Assembly: GCA_002699145.1 (NCBI GenBank)
Contig: PABK01000060.1
Coordinates: 256,308 to 320,307 of the forward strand
Length of the DNA stretch: 64,000 nucleotides
Direction: 5' to 3'
Source: Halioglobus sp.
GTDB lineage: Bacteria; Pseudomonadota; Gammaproteobacteria; Pseudomonadales; Halieaceae
Below, piece after piece: positions 50,264 through 58,397 of this stretch (position 1 is its first letter; every line of letters begins with the position of its first letter). The notes beneath the pieces were generated by a model. The model saw only the letters and a program-made list of their open reading frames with translations, had not been told where the DNA came from and ran no database searches. Position numbers and translations under genes: made by a program.

Positions 50264-52696
50264 ATGAAAGAACGGGACGACGCGGTGGAAGCCGGCGAGA
50301 CGGATGTGCTGACCGGCGAGGAGGATGCCCACGCGCCGGCGGTGGCCGATGACGTCCTGCCCGACACCCTTTACCTGATGCCCGTGCCCAGGCGTCCGTT
50401 TTTCCCCGGGCAGGTGCAGCCGGTGGCGATCAACCCGCAGGAATGGGGCTCGACCCTGGAGGCGGTGGGCAACAGCGGCGGTGGCGTCATCGGCCTGTCC
50501 TACGTGGAGCGCCCCGACAACGGCGCCGTCGAACCGCGCCAGTTCCCGGAAATCGGCTGCGCCGTGCGCCTGCACCGGCCGCCGATGGCCGCCGACACCC
50601 CGACCCAGTTCCTGGCCCAGGGCATCAAGCGCTTACGCATCGTGCGCTGGCTGAACGAAAAACCACCCTACCTGGTGCAGGTCGAGTACCCGCGCAGCCA
50701 GGGCGACAAGGACTCTGACGAGATCAAGGCCTACGCCATGGCCCTGATCAAGGAGATCAAGGAACTGCTGCCGCTGAACCCGCTGTACAGCGAGGAACTC
50801 AAGCAGTACCTGGCCAATTTCAGCCCGGCCCAGCCCAGCCTGCTGGCGGATTTTTCCGCCGCCCTGACCACCGCTTCGGGAGAGCAGTTGCAGGAGATTC
50901 TCGACACCCTGCCGCTGCGCTCGCGTATGGAGAAGGTGCTGACCCTGTTGCGCAAGGAGCGCGAGGTGGCGGAGTTGCAGGGGCGTATCACCAGCCAGGT
51001 GAACGAGAAGGTCTCCGACCAGCAGCGCGAGTTTTTCCTGCGCGAACAGCTGAAGATCATCCAGAAAGAGCTGGGCATCTCCAAGGACGACCGCACCTCG
51101 GACGTGGAGATGTTCCAGCAGCGGATCGCCGAGCTGGACCTGCCCGAGGCGGCGGCCGGGCGCATCGACGACGAACTGCGCAAGTTGTCGGTGCTGGAGA
51201 CCGGCTCGCCGGAGTACGGCGTCACGCGCAATTACCTGGACTGGGCCACGTCGGTGCCCTGGGGTGTGCTGTCGGACGACAACCTGGAGTTGCAACACGC
51301 GCGCGGCGTACTCGACGAACACCACGAGGGTCTCGAAGACGTCAAGAAACGCATACTGGAATTTCTCGCCGTGGGCTCCTTTCGCGGCGAGATCGCCGGT
51401 TCCATCCTGTTGCTGGTGGGCCCGCCGGGGGTCGGCAAGACCAGCATCGGGCGCTCCGTGGCGGACGCCCTCGGTCGCGAGTTCTACCGCTTCAGCCTGG
51501 GCGGCATGCGCGACGAGGCGGAGATCAAGGGACATCGGCGCACCTATATCGGCGCCATGCCCGGCAAATTCGTGCAGGCGCTGAAAGAGGTCGGCGTGTC
51601 CAACCCGGTGATCATGCTCGACGAGATCGACAAGATCGGCGCGTCCTACCAGGGCGATCCCGCCTCGGCGCTGCTCGAGGTACTGGACCCGGAACAGAAC
51701 GGCGAATTCCTGGACCATTACCTGGACCTGCGCGTGGACCTGTCCAAGGTGCTGTTCGTCTGCACCGCCAACCAGCTCGATACCATTCCGGGCCCGCTGC
51801 TGGACCGCATGGAGACGCTGCGCCTGTCCGGTTACGTGGCCGAGGAAAAACTGTCCATCGCGCGCAAACACCTGTGGCCGAAACAGTTGCGCCGCCACGG
51901 CCTGAACGACGAGCAGCTGAAGATCAACGACGCAGCGCTGAAATACGTGATCGACTCCTACTGCCGCGAGGCGGGCGTGCGCACGCTGGAAAAGCAGCTA
52001 GCGCGCATCATGCGCAAGTCGATCGTCACCCTGCTCGAAGAGGGCGAGGAAAAGCTGCGCGTGGGCAAGAAGGATATCGACGACCTGCTGGGCAAGCCGC
52101 CGTTTTCGCCGGAGAAGCCCCTGCGCGGGCTGGGCGTGGCCACCGGGCTGGCCTGGACTGCCATGGGCGGCGCCACGCTGCCTATCGAATCCTCCCAGGT
52201 GCACACCCTGAACCGCGGTTTCAAGCTCACCGGCCGTCTCGGTGAGACCATGAAGGAGTCGGCAGAGATCGCCTACAGCTACGTCGTTGCCCACCTGAAA
52301 GACTACGGCTGCGACCTGGATTTCTTCGACATGAGTATGGTCCACCTGCACGTGCCCGAGGGCGCCACGCCGAAGGACGGCCCCAGCGCCGGCATCACCA
52401 TGGCCACGGCGCTGGTGTCGCTGGCGCGCAAGGAGCGCATCAAGCGCCCCCTGGCGATGACCGGCGAGCTGACCCTGACGGGACAGGTGCTGCCGGTGGG
52501 CGGCATTCGCGAGAAAGTCATCGCGGCGCGGCGCAGCAAGATCATGGAGTTGATCCTGCCCCACGGCAACCGCCGCGACTTCGACGAACTGCCCGACTAC
52601 CTGCGCGAGGGCATCAACGTGCATTTCGCGCGCAGTTACCGCGAGGTGTTCGAGTTCGTGTTTCACGAGCACCGGGTGGAGACGGCTCTGCATTGA
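50264..52696 (+). CDS. lon: ATP-dependent protease Lon
   Basis: AAA+ serine protease. The product is about 810 aa from ATG 50264 (an in-frame ATG at 50234 is also open, but would lie at the predicted transcription start). The N-terminal LON substrate domain has LYLMPVPRRPFFPGQVQPVA. The AAA+ module has LLLVGPPGVGKTSIGRSVA (Walker A), PVIMLDEIDKIG (Walker B) and a sensor region. The protease domain has the catalytic Ser in PKDGPSAGITMATAL and Lys in REKVIAARRSKIME. The N-terminus begins with an unusual acidic lead (KERDDAVEAGETDVLTGEED). It may be a second Lon type. Confidence 0.94.
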   Translation: MKERDDAVEAGETDVLTGEEDAHAPAVADDVLPDTLYLMPVPRRPFFPGQVQPVAINPQEWGSTLEAVGNSGGGVIGLSYVERPDNGAVEPRQFPEIGCAVRLHRPPMAADTPTQFLAQGIKRLRIVRWLNEKPPYLVQVEYPRSQGDKDSDEIKAYAMALIKEIKELLPLNPLYSEELKQYLANFSPAQPSLLADFSAALTTASGEQLQEILDTLPLRSRMEKVLTLLRKEREVAELQGRITSQVNEKVSDQQREFFLREQLKIIQKELGISKDDRTSDVEMFQQRIAELDLPEAAAGRIDDELRKLSVLETGSPEYGVTRNYLDWATSVPWGVLSDDNLELQHARGVLDEHHEGLEDVKKRILEFLAVGSFRGEIAGSILLLVGPPGVGKTSIGRSVADALGREFYRFSLGGMRDEAEIKGHRRTYIGAMPGKFVQALKEVGVSNPVIMLDEIDKIGASYQGDPASALLEVLDPEQNGEFLDHYLDLRVDLSKVLFVCTANQLDTIPGPLLDRMETLRLSGYVAEEKLSIARKHLWPKQLRRHGLNDEQLKINDAALKYVIDSYCREAGVRTLEKQLARIMRKSIVTLLEEGEEKLRVGKKDIDDLLGKPPFSPEKPLRGLGVATGLAWTAMGGATLPIESSQVHTLNRGFKLTGRLGETMKESAEIAYSYVVAHLKDYGCDLDFFDMSMVHLHVPEGATPKDGPSAGITMATALVSLARKERIKRPLAMTGELTLTGQVLPVGGIREKVIAARRSKIMELILPHGNRRDFDELPDYLREGINVHFARSYREVFEFVFHEHRVETALH

Positions 52697-52699
52697 GGC

Positions 52700-53290
52700 G
52701 GGTCCGCCGGTCGGACCCTGTCCAGGGCGGCTTCGACGTCGGACGGGTTCATGCCAGGCGGCTTCTGTCGGGTTCACGCCAGGCGGGTCCGGCGCAGGCC
52801 CCGGCGTCACCGCGCGGCCGCAGCTGCGCAAACCAGAATGGCTGCTGCGCAACTCGACCGTTTTTCGCTGCGCGAAAAACCGGGACTCGGACAGTGCTCG
52901 CAGAAAGCCCCATTCTGGTTTGCTCCGCTAAACGCGGCCTGATTGCGCCGTGACGCCGGGACCAGCACCGGTCCCTCGTGCGGATATGCGCCGCCAACCC
53001 GTGTTGCGTGCAACGATGTCCTTGTCCAAGAGCGGTAGAGGTGGCTTGCCGAATGCCTGTGCTGCAACAATCAGGGCGCGCCTGGCGGAGCGTGCGAACG
53101 CGGGGCTTTCCGCGAGCACTGTGCGAATCCCGATTTTTTTCGCGCAGCGAAAAAAATGGTTGAGTTGCGCAGCGGCCGCGTTCGCACGCGGAGCCGCGAC
53201 CGTTGCAGCACAGGCATTCGGCAAGCCGCCGGCCGGGACTTGTGCAGGACAGCCTCAATGTCGGACGGGTTCACGCCGGTCCGCTCGCTG
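52700..53290. repeat. Nested palindrome region between lon and cmoB
   Basis: About 590 bases without a gene, between convergent genes. Hairpin A: arms GCAAACCAGAATGG (52828-52841) and its complement (52910-52923) around a central TTTTTCGC-TGC-GCGAAAAA (52861-52879). Hairpin B: 26-bp perfect arms (53043-53068 and 53202-53227), inner 14-bp arms GCGTGCGAACGCGG (53090-53103 and 53176-53189) and a central ATTTTTTTCGC-GCA loop (53133-53157). The ~70-bp interior of A and of B are about 90% alike in opposite orientation. GTCGGACGGGTTCA-type direct repeats occur at 52739 and 53260. Confidence 0.85.
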
Positions 53291-53293
53291 GAA

Positions 53294-54262
53294 CTACGCC
53301 GCCGTCGCCGTAACGATCGCGCGCCGCGGTGCGGGATAGCCCTCGATGGTCAGGCAGGAGTCCCCGGGGTCGAGGAAGTCGGCAAGGGAGTGGAAGGTCA
53401 TCCAGTCGGTGCTGCGCTGTTCCTCGATGGAGGTGACATTCACGTCGATGACCTCGGGCGAGCGGAAGCCCAACTTGCGCAGCCACGACAGCAGCGTGTC
53501 GCAGCTGGGCAGGAACCATACGTTGCCCATGCGCGCATAGCGGCCCTCGGGCAGCAGTGTGGCGCCCGGACCCCCGTCGATGACCAGTGTTTCCAGCACC
53601 AGCTGGCCGCCGGGACGCAGGCAGTCTTTCAGTTCCTGCAGGTGGTCCAGCGGCGAACGGCGGTGGTAGAGCACGCCCATGGAGAACACCGTGTCGAAGG
53701 CGCGCAGCGACGCCGGCACGCCCTCGATGCCGGTGGGCAGCACCCAGACGTGGTCCTGTTGCAGGTATTTCTGCAGCGCCCAGAACTGCATGACGAACAG
53801 CGGGGTCGGGTCGATGCCGATGACCTCGGCGGCGCCCGCGCCGGCCATGCGCCAGCAGTGGTAGCCGCTGCCGCAGCCGACGTCCAGTACGCGGCGCCCG
53901 GCCAGCGGCTCCAGTCCCGGCAGCAGCCGCTGCCACTTCCAGTCCGAACGCCACTCCGTGTCGATGTGCAGGCCGAACAGTTCGAAGGGCCCCTTGCGCC
54001 AGGGGTGCAGGCCCATCAACGCGTCGCGCAACTGTTGTTGTTGCGCCGCGTCCGCCGCACCGGCGACACCGACGCGGGGGCAATGCAGGTGCGGCTGCCC
54101 CGGCGGCAGCGCCGGCAACGCCTGCAATGCATCCATCCAGCGCGGCAGGTCGCCGTAACGCTGCGGCGACAACCCCGCCTCCACCTGCCCGGGCAGCATC
54201 TGTGCCCAGGCGTCGAGTTCGCCGCCGCGCCAGCGCCCGCCCAGGGGGGTGTAGTCGATCAT
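53294..54262 (-). CDS. cmoB: tRNA U34 carboxymethyltransferase
   Basis: Transfers the carboxymethyl group of carboxy-SAM to 5-hydroxyuridine-34 of tRNA. The 322-aa protein has HPWRKGPFELFGLHIDTEWRSDWKW, the SAM motif RVLDVGCGSGYHCWRMAGAG, FSMGVLYHRRSPLDHL and the C-terminal TSIEEQRSTDWMTFHSLADFLDP, all CmoB hallmarks. Ten bases after cmoA. Confidence 0.95.
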   Translation of the reverse strand: MIDYTPLGGRWRGGELDAWAQMLPGQVEAGLSPQRYGDLPRWMDALQALPALPPGQPHLHCPRVGVAGAADAAQQQQLRDALMGLHPWRKGPFELFGLHIDTEWRSDWKWQRLLPGLEPLAGRRVLDVGCGSGYHCWRMAGAGAAEVIGIDPTPLFVMQFWALQKYLQQDHVWVLPTGIEGVPASLRAFDTVFSMGVLYHRRSPLDHLQELKDCLRPGGQLVLETLVIDGGPGATLLPEGRYARMGNVWFLPSCDTLLSWLRKLGFRSPEVIDVNVTSIEEQRSTDWMTFHSLADFLDPGDSCLTIEGYPAPRRAIVTATAA

Positions 54263-54272
54263 CGGGCGGCCG

Positions 54273-55004
54273 TCACTTCAGTGCGATCATGGAGGCGAAG
54301 TTGAAGCACTGGAACCAGACGTCGCAGCTGCCAAAGCCCGCGCCGGCGATGCGCCCGCGGTGCGCCGCCAGGGTCTCCGGCAGCAGCACGTCCTCCAGGG
54401 CGCTGCGCTTGCGCGCGATCTCCAGCTCGCTGTAGCCGTTGTCGCGCTTGAACTGTTCGTGCAGCTCGATGTTCAGGGTATCCAGGCGCGGGTCCTCGAA
54501 GGTGACTTTTTCCGACAGCACCATGATGCCGCCGGGGCGCAGGCCCCGGTAGACGCCGGCGAGCACCGCGTCGCGCCGCTCGAGGTCGATGAACTGCAGG
54601 GTGAAATTCAACACCACCACCGAGGCGTCCTCAATGGCGATGTCGGCGAGATCGGCGCAGAGCATTTCCACCGGGGTGTCGTGGGTGTCCGTATCGATGA
54701 CGGCGCGGCAGCGTTCCAGCATCGCCGCCGAGTTGTCCACGGCGAGAATGCGACAGTCCCCGGGCAGCCGCTGTTGGCGCATGGCCAGGGTGGAGGCGCC
54801 CAGCGAACAGCCGAGATCGTACAGGCGGCTGCCGGGGAGGGCGTACCTGCCCGCCAGCAGGCCCGTCATGGCCACGATGGTGGCGTAGCCGGGCACCGAG
54901 CGACGGATCATGTCCGGGAATACCCTGGCCACGGCGTCGTCGAAGCGAAACGCGCCGGCGCCCGCCAGGGGGTCGCTGAAGAGAGTGTCACGGGGTTCGT
55001 TCAA
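54273..55004 (-). CDS. cmoA: Carboxy-SAM synthase
   Basis: Makes carboxy-SAM from SAM and prephenate for CmoB. The 243-aa protein has FDDAVARVFPDMIRRSVPGY, SRLYDLGCSLGASTLAMRQ, VVLNFTLQFIDLERRDAVL and GGIMVLSEKVTFEDP, typical for CmoA. First gene of the pair; 135 bp of shared spacer with the divergent hydrolase gene. Confidence 0.95.
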   Translation of the reverse strand: MNEPRDTLFSDPLAGAGAFRFDDAVARVFPDMIRRSVPGYATIVAMTGLLAGRYALPGSRLYDLGCSLGASTLAMRQQRLPGDCRILAVDNSAAMLERCRAVIDTDTHDTPVEMLCADLADIAIEDASVVVLNFTLQFIDLERRDAVLAGVYRGLRPGGIMVLSEKVTFEDPRLDTLNIELHEQFKRDNGYSELEIARKRSALEDVLLPETLAAHRGRIAGAGFGSCDVWFQCFNFASMIALK

Positions 55005-55139
55005 GGGTTCGCTGTCGCAGGATGTTCGCCAAGGCCAAAAATTCTAGCATAAAATATTAAACCGCCGCCCCGAGGTTTCGCTGTATTCCCCGGCCCTTTG
55101 GGGGCACTATGGGAGGCGTATTTGCCACCGGGAGCCATT

Positions 55140-55970
55140 ATGCAGGCCGCGCAGCAGCAGTTCACCCCGGACCTGCGTCCACCGCGACTCCGCCACAGCA
55201 TGTCGGAACTGGGCAGGGTTTTCCTGGAAATGGGCTGGAGCACGGTGCTCCGCCCCGTCCTGAGTAGCCTGCCGCGCGGCGACGGGCACACGGTGATGAC
55301 CATCCCGGGTTTTATGGGCGCGGACGGTTCCACCGCCAGCCTGCGCCGGTTTCTCGGTGAGCGCGGCTACAATGCCGTGCCCTGGGGCCTGGGCCGCAAT
55401 GCCGCCGAGGTGCGCTCGCGCAACCTGGACGACTTTCTTGAACATCGCGCGCACATGGAGGACGTCATCGCCAGCCGCGTGGAGCGGGAATTCATCGCCA
55501 GCGGCCGCAAGGTCACCCTGATCGGCTGGAGCCTCGGCGGGCTGTACGCGGTCGCCCTGGCGCACCGCTTGCCGCGGTTGGTCAGGCAGGTCATTACCCT
55601 GGGCACCCCCTTCGGCGACCCCCGCGGCACGGCACTGTACAGTGTGATGGGCAGCCTGTACGACAATGATGTCGACGAACAGGCCCTGCAGCGCTGGGTG
55701 GCGCACACCTATCGCGGCGGCCCGCTGCGCGTGCCGGTACTGGCCCTGTTCAGCAAGTCGGACGGTATCGTCGGGCCGGGCATCGCCCGCTGCGAGGGTG
55801 ACCCGGAGTATGTGACCAATATGGCGGTCATGGCCAGCCACGTGGGCTTCCCGTTCAACCCGCTGGTCTTCGCCATTATCGGCAACCACCTGGCGCAGCC
55901 GGATGACCGCTGGGCCATCTGCCGCAGCGAGCGCATCGGCCCCTTCGTCGAGGTGCAGCCCGCCGGCTGA
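55140..55970 (+). CDS. Alpha/beta hydrolase (esterase/lipase-like)
   Basis: A 276-aa hydrolase. TVMTIPGFMGADGSTASLRRF carries the oxyanion loop region, and the nucleophile elbow is LIGWSLGGLYAVALAHRL (GWSLGG). LFSKSDGIVG supplies the acid and ASHVGFPFNPLVF the histidine. Likely a cytosolic carboxylesterase or lipase of unknown substrate. The start at ATG 55140 has GGGAG upstream; a more upstream reading to 55098 is possible. Followed by a clear terminator. Confidence 0.8.
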   Translation: MQAAQQQFTPDLRPPRLRHSMSELGRVFLEMGWSTVLRPVLSSLPRGDGHTVMTIPGFMGADGSTASLRRFLGERGYNAVPWGLGRNAAEVRSRNLDDFLEHRAHMEDVIASRVEREFIASGRKVTLIGWSLGGLYAVALAHRLPRLVRQVITLGTPFGDPRGTALYSVMGSLYDNDVDEQALQRWVAHTYRGGPLRVPVLALFSKSDGIVGPGIARCEGDPEYVTNMAVMASHVGFPFNPLVFAIIGNHLAQPDDRWAICRSERIGPFVEVQPAG

Positions 55971-55988
55971 CGCGGCTCGGCCACAACG

Positions 55989-56018
55989 CAAAAAGGCGGG
56001 ATCTACCCGCCTTTTTTC
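55989..56018. terminator. Rho-independent terminator after the hydrolase gene
   Basis: AAAAAGGCGGG-ATCTA-CCCGCCTTTTTT: a strong stem with A and T tracts on both sides, serving the plus-strand hydrolase and, in reverse, the small minus-strand gene at 56055. Confidence 0.92.
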
Positions 56019-56054
56019 TCGTTGCCGCCTGCGTACCCGGGGCCGCGCGGGCGT

Positions 56055-56234
56055 TCAGTTCGCGCTGCGCACCAGGGAGTGGTCTTCGGCATTGGCGGCC
56101 CTGGGCTGCCGCGCCTGCGGGTGTAATTCGGCGAAGTGGCCGGATACCTTGCCCGGTCGCCGCGCCTGGCGGTGGAACTTGATGGAGCGCATGAACTCCA
56201 CCAGGCTCGCTTTGCCTTCATCTCTTCGTTTCAT
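56055..56234 (-). CDS. Small basic hypothetical protein
   Basis: A 59-aa product, MKRRDEGKASLVEFMRSIKF then HRQARRPGKVSGHFAELHP, rich in Arg, Lys and His and without membrane or signal segments. GAGCGGAAC precedes the ATG at 56234, and the bidirectional terminator follows the stop. It may bind nucleic acid or the ribosome; there is no firm family. Confidence 0.45.
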   Translation of the reverse strand: MKRRDEGKASLVEFMRSIKFHRQARRPGKVSGHFAELHPQARQPRAANAEDHSLVRSAN

Positions 56235-56349
56235 GTTCCGCTCGAGCAAATTCGCTGTCTTCGCCTGTAGTATAGGCGCTGCGCGGCGCCGCGGGGCGTG
56301 AAAAGTACCCGCGGCGCGTGTGAAAAATGCCGACTGCGGGGCGCTGGGG

Positions 56350-56355
56350 TATAAT
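56350..56355 (+). promoter_or_regulatory. TATAAT -10 element for the aromatic-type aminotransferase
   Basis: A perfect TATAAT preceded by GGGG lies 74 bases before the ATG at 56429. The -35 region is weak. The leader between them is GC-rich and includes CGCGCCTTTTTGCGCC. Confidence 0.5.
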
Positions 56356-56428
56356 TGCGCGCCTTTTTGCGCCCTGGCGGGGGTTTTATGCACTGCCCGG
56401 GTGCCCCTGTCACTGTCACGAGAGAGCG

Positions 56429-57616
56429 ATGCTGCAAGCACTGGAACAACTTCCCGTCGACCCGATACTGGGTCTGTCCGCCGCCTGTCGCGCGGACCCC
56501 AACCCGGACAAGGTCGACCTGACCATCGGTATCTACATGGACGACAGCGGTGTCTGCCCGGTGTTCGAGGCCGTGCGCCGCGCCCAGCTCGAGCTGGAGC
56601 AGGAGGAGGTCACCAAGGCCTACCTGCCGCCGGCGGGGGACGAGGCTTTCACCAGCGGTATGCAGCGCCTGGTGCTGGGCGCCGACTGCGCGGCCCTGGC
56701 CGACGGCCGCGTCAGCAGTATCCAGACCCCGGGGGGCTGCGGCGCCCTGCGCATCGGCGCCGAGGTCATCCACGCCGCCGCGCCCGGCGCGCGGGTGTGG
56801 GTGTCGGACCCGACCTGGCCGGTGCACATCCCGCTGATCGGCAGTGTCGGCCTGGCCTTCGAGTCCTACCGCTATTACCAACCCGCGACCCACAGCGTTG
56901 ACTTCGACGGCATGGTCGCCGACCTGCGCCAGGCCGGCGCCGGCGACGTGGTGCTGCTGCACGGCTGCTGCCACAACCCCTGCGGCGCCGACCTGGACCT
57001 GGAACAGTGGGGCGTCATCGCCGACATGGCCGAGGCGCAGGGATTCACCCCGTTTATCGATATCGCCTACCAGGGGCTGGCCGATGGGCTGGAGACGGAC
57101 GCCGCGGGGCTGCGCCTGCTGGTGTCGCGCCTGCCAGAGGTGGTGATCGCCGCGTCCTGTTCCAAGAACATGGGCCTGTACCGCGAGCGCACCGGGGCGG
57201 CGATCTTTGTCTGCAACGACGCCGCCAACGCCGGGGCGGTACTGGGCCAGGCCAAGGCGGCGGCGCGGCGCGTCTACTCCATGCCGCCGGCCCACGGCGC
57301 GCTGCTTGCAGGGCGCATCCTGGGCAACGCGGAACTGGAAGCCCTGTGGCGCGGCGAGCTGGACACCATGTGCGCGCGCATCAACGGCCTGCGCGGCGAG
57401 TTGCGCGCGGCCCTGGAGCAGGCCAGCGGCGCGGACTTCGCCTTCATCGAGCACGAGCGGGGAATGTTTTCCTTCCTCGGCCTGTCGGCGCAGCAGGCGC
57501 TGCGCCTGCGCGAGGAATTCAGCGTCTATATGCTGGACTCCTCGCGCATCAACGTGGCCGGCGTCAACGCGGGCAATATCGACTACGTGGCGCGGGCGGT
57601 CGCGGCGGTGCTCTAG
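56429..57616 (+). CDS. Aromatic amino acid/aspartate aminotransferase
   Basis: A 395-aa PLP aminotransferase of the AspC/TyrB group (family I-alpha). Blocks are DKVDLTIGIYMDDSGVCPVFEAV, KAYLPPAGDEAFTSGMQRLVLG, VWVSDPTWPVHIPLI, LLHGCCHNPCGADLDLEQW, FIDIAYQGLADGLE and the PLP lysine in AASCSKNMGLYRERTGA. The C-terminal SRINVAGVNAGNIDYVARAV carries the substrate arginine region. Cannot be told apart as AspC or TyrB from sequence alone. Confidence 0.9.
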   Translation: MLQALEQLPVDPILGLSAACRADPNPDKVDLTIGIYMDDSGVCPVFEAVRRAQLELEQEEVTKAYLPPAGDEAFTSGMQRLVLGADCAALADGRVSSIQTPGGCGALRIGAEVIHAAAPGARVWVSDPTWPVHIPLIGSVGLAFESYRYYQPATHSVDFDGMVADLRQAGAGDVVLLHGCCHNPCGADLDLEQWGVIADMAEAQGFTPFIDIAYQGLADGLETDAAGLRLLVSRLPEVVIAASCSKNMGLYRERTGAAIFVCNDAANAGAVLGQAKAAARRVYSMPPAHGALLAGRILGNAELEALWRGELDTMCARINGLRGELRAALEQASGADFAFIEHERGMFSFLGLSAQQALRLREEFSVYMLDSSRINVAGVNAGNIDYVARAVAAVL

Positions 57617-57635
57617 GTCCGGGCCCGCCGCGCGT

Positions 57636-58388
57636 TCAGCCGGCGAATAGCCGCGGCAGGTAGCTGTCCGCCAGCCAGCTCGGGTAGCCGATGATCTCCA
57701 CCAGTCGGCGCCGGCACTCGGCCTGGCCGGCGCCGCGCTCACGCCATACCGGCACCCGCTTGACCAGCGTTTCCACCATTTCCCGCGGGGTGATGATCCA
57801 GGTGTCCTGCTCCACCTCGCCGAAGTGGAAGTCCGCGGGGCACACCTCCAGCGCCGTGGGCTTCATGTACAGGGCCAGCGTGAGCACCGTGCCGGCGCCC
57901 TGGCCGGCGATGTAGTCCTTGAGGAACGCCATGGTGCCGCCGCGGTCGCCGAGGTCGTCGATGACCAGGGTTACCCGGCCGGCGATGTCGATGTCGATGG
58001 CCTGCTGCACCAGCGGCTCCGCGTAGCGTTCGTTGGGCCCCTTGTACAGCGACACGCCGATCGTGCCGAACTCGATGCGCGGATCGCCGTCGCGCCGCCC
58101 GTGGACGAGGTGGTCGTAGAGCAGGATGCCCGGCAGCATGCCGCCCATCGTCGCCATCAGCGCGGCGCTGATCGGCGCCGCGGCGTCGGCCTGGTAACCG
58201 TGGACCTGGCGCGCGACCTCGGCGACGGCCATGGCCTCGACGGCGTCGGGCACCAGCAGGAAATCCAGTTCGTCGTCGGGGACGCTCACCCCGCGGGGTT
58301 TTTTCCAGAAGTCGATGTCGATCTGCGCCGCCGGGCAGGTCACCTGGTGGTGGTAGTCGCTGTTCAAGATTGCGTTCTCCGCTGGCAT
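57636..58388 (-). CDS. Phosphoribosyltransferase-fold protein
   Basis: A 250-aa protein with the PRPP-binding motif RVTLVIDDLGDRGGTMAFL and a type I PRTase core (DELDFLLVPDAVEAMAVAEV, then SAALMATMGGMLPGILLYDHLVHG). A longer C-terminal tail (WIITPREMVETLVKRVPVW) resembles xanthine-guanine-type members. Base substrate unknown. Nine bases after glycerate kinase in the same operon. Confidence 0.75.
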   Translation of the reverse strand: MPAENAILNSDYHHQVTCPAAQIDIDFWKKPRGVSVPDDELDFLLVPDAVEAMAVAEVARQVHGYQADAAAPISAALMATMGGMLPGILLYDHLVHGRRDGDPRIEFGTIGVSLYKGPNERYAEPLVQQAIDIDIAGRVTLVIDDLGDRGGTMAFLKDYIAGQGAGTVLTLALYMKPTALEVCPADFHFGEVEQDTWIITPREMVETLVKRVPVWRERGAGQAECRRRLVEIIGYPSWLADSYLPRLFAG

Positions 58389-58397
58389 CGGCGCGCC

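Noticed and set aside
52861-52879. TTTTTCGC-TGC-GCGAAAAA as a terminator for lon
   Set aside because: The T run precedes and the A run follows the stem on both strands, the reverse of an intrinsic terminator.
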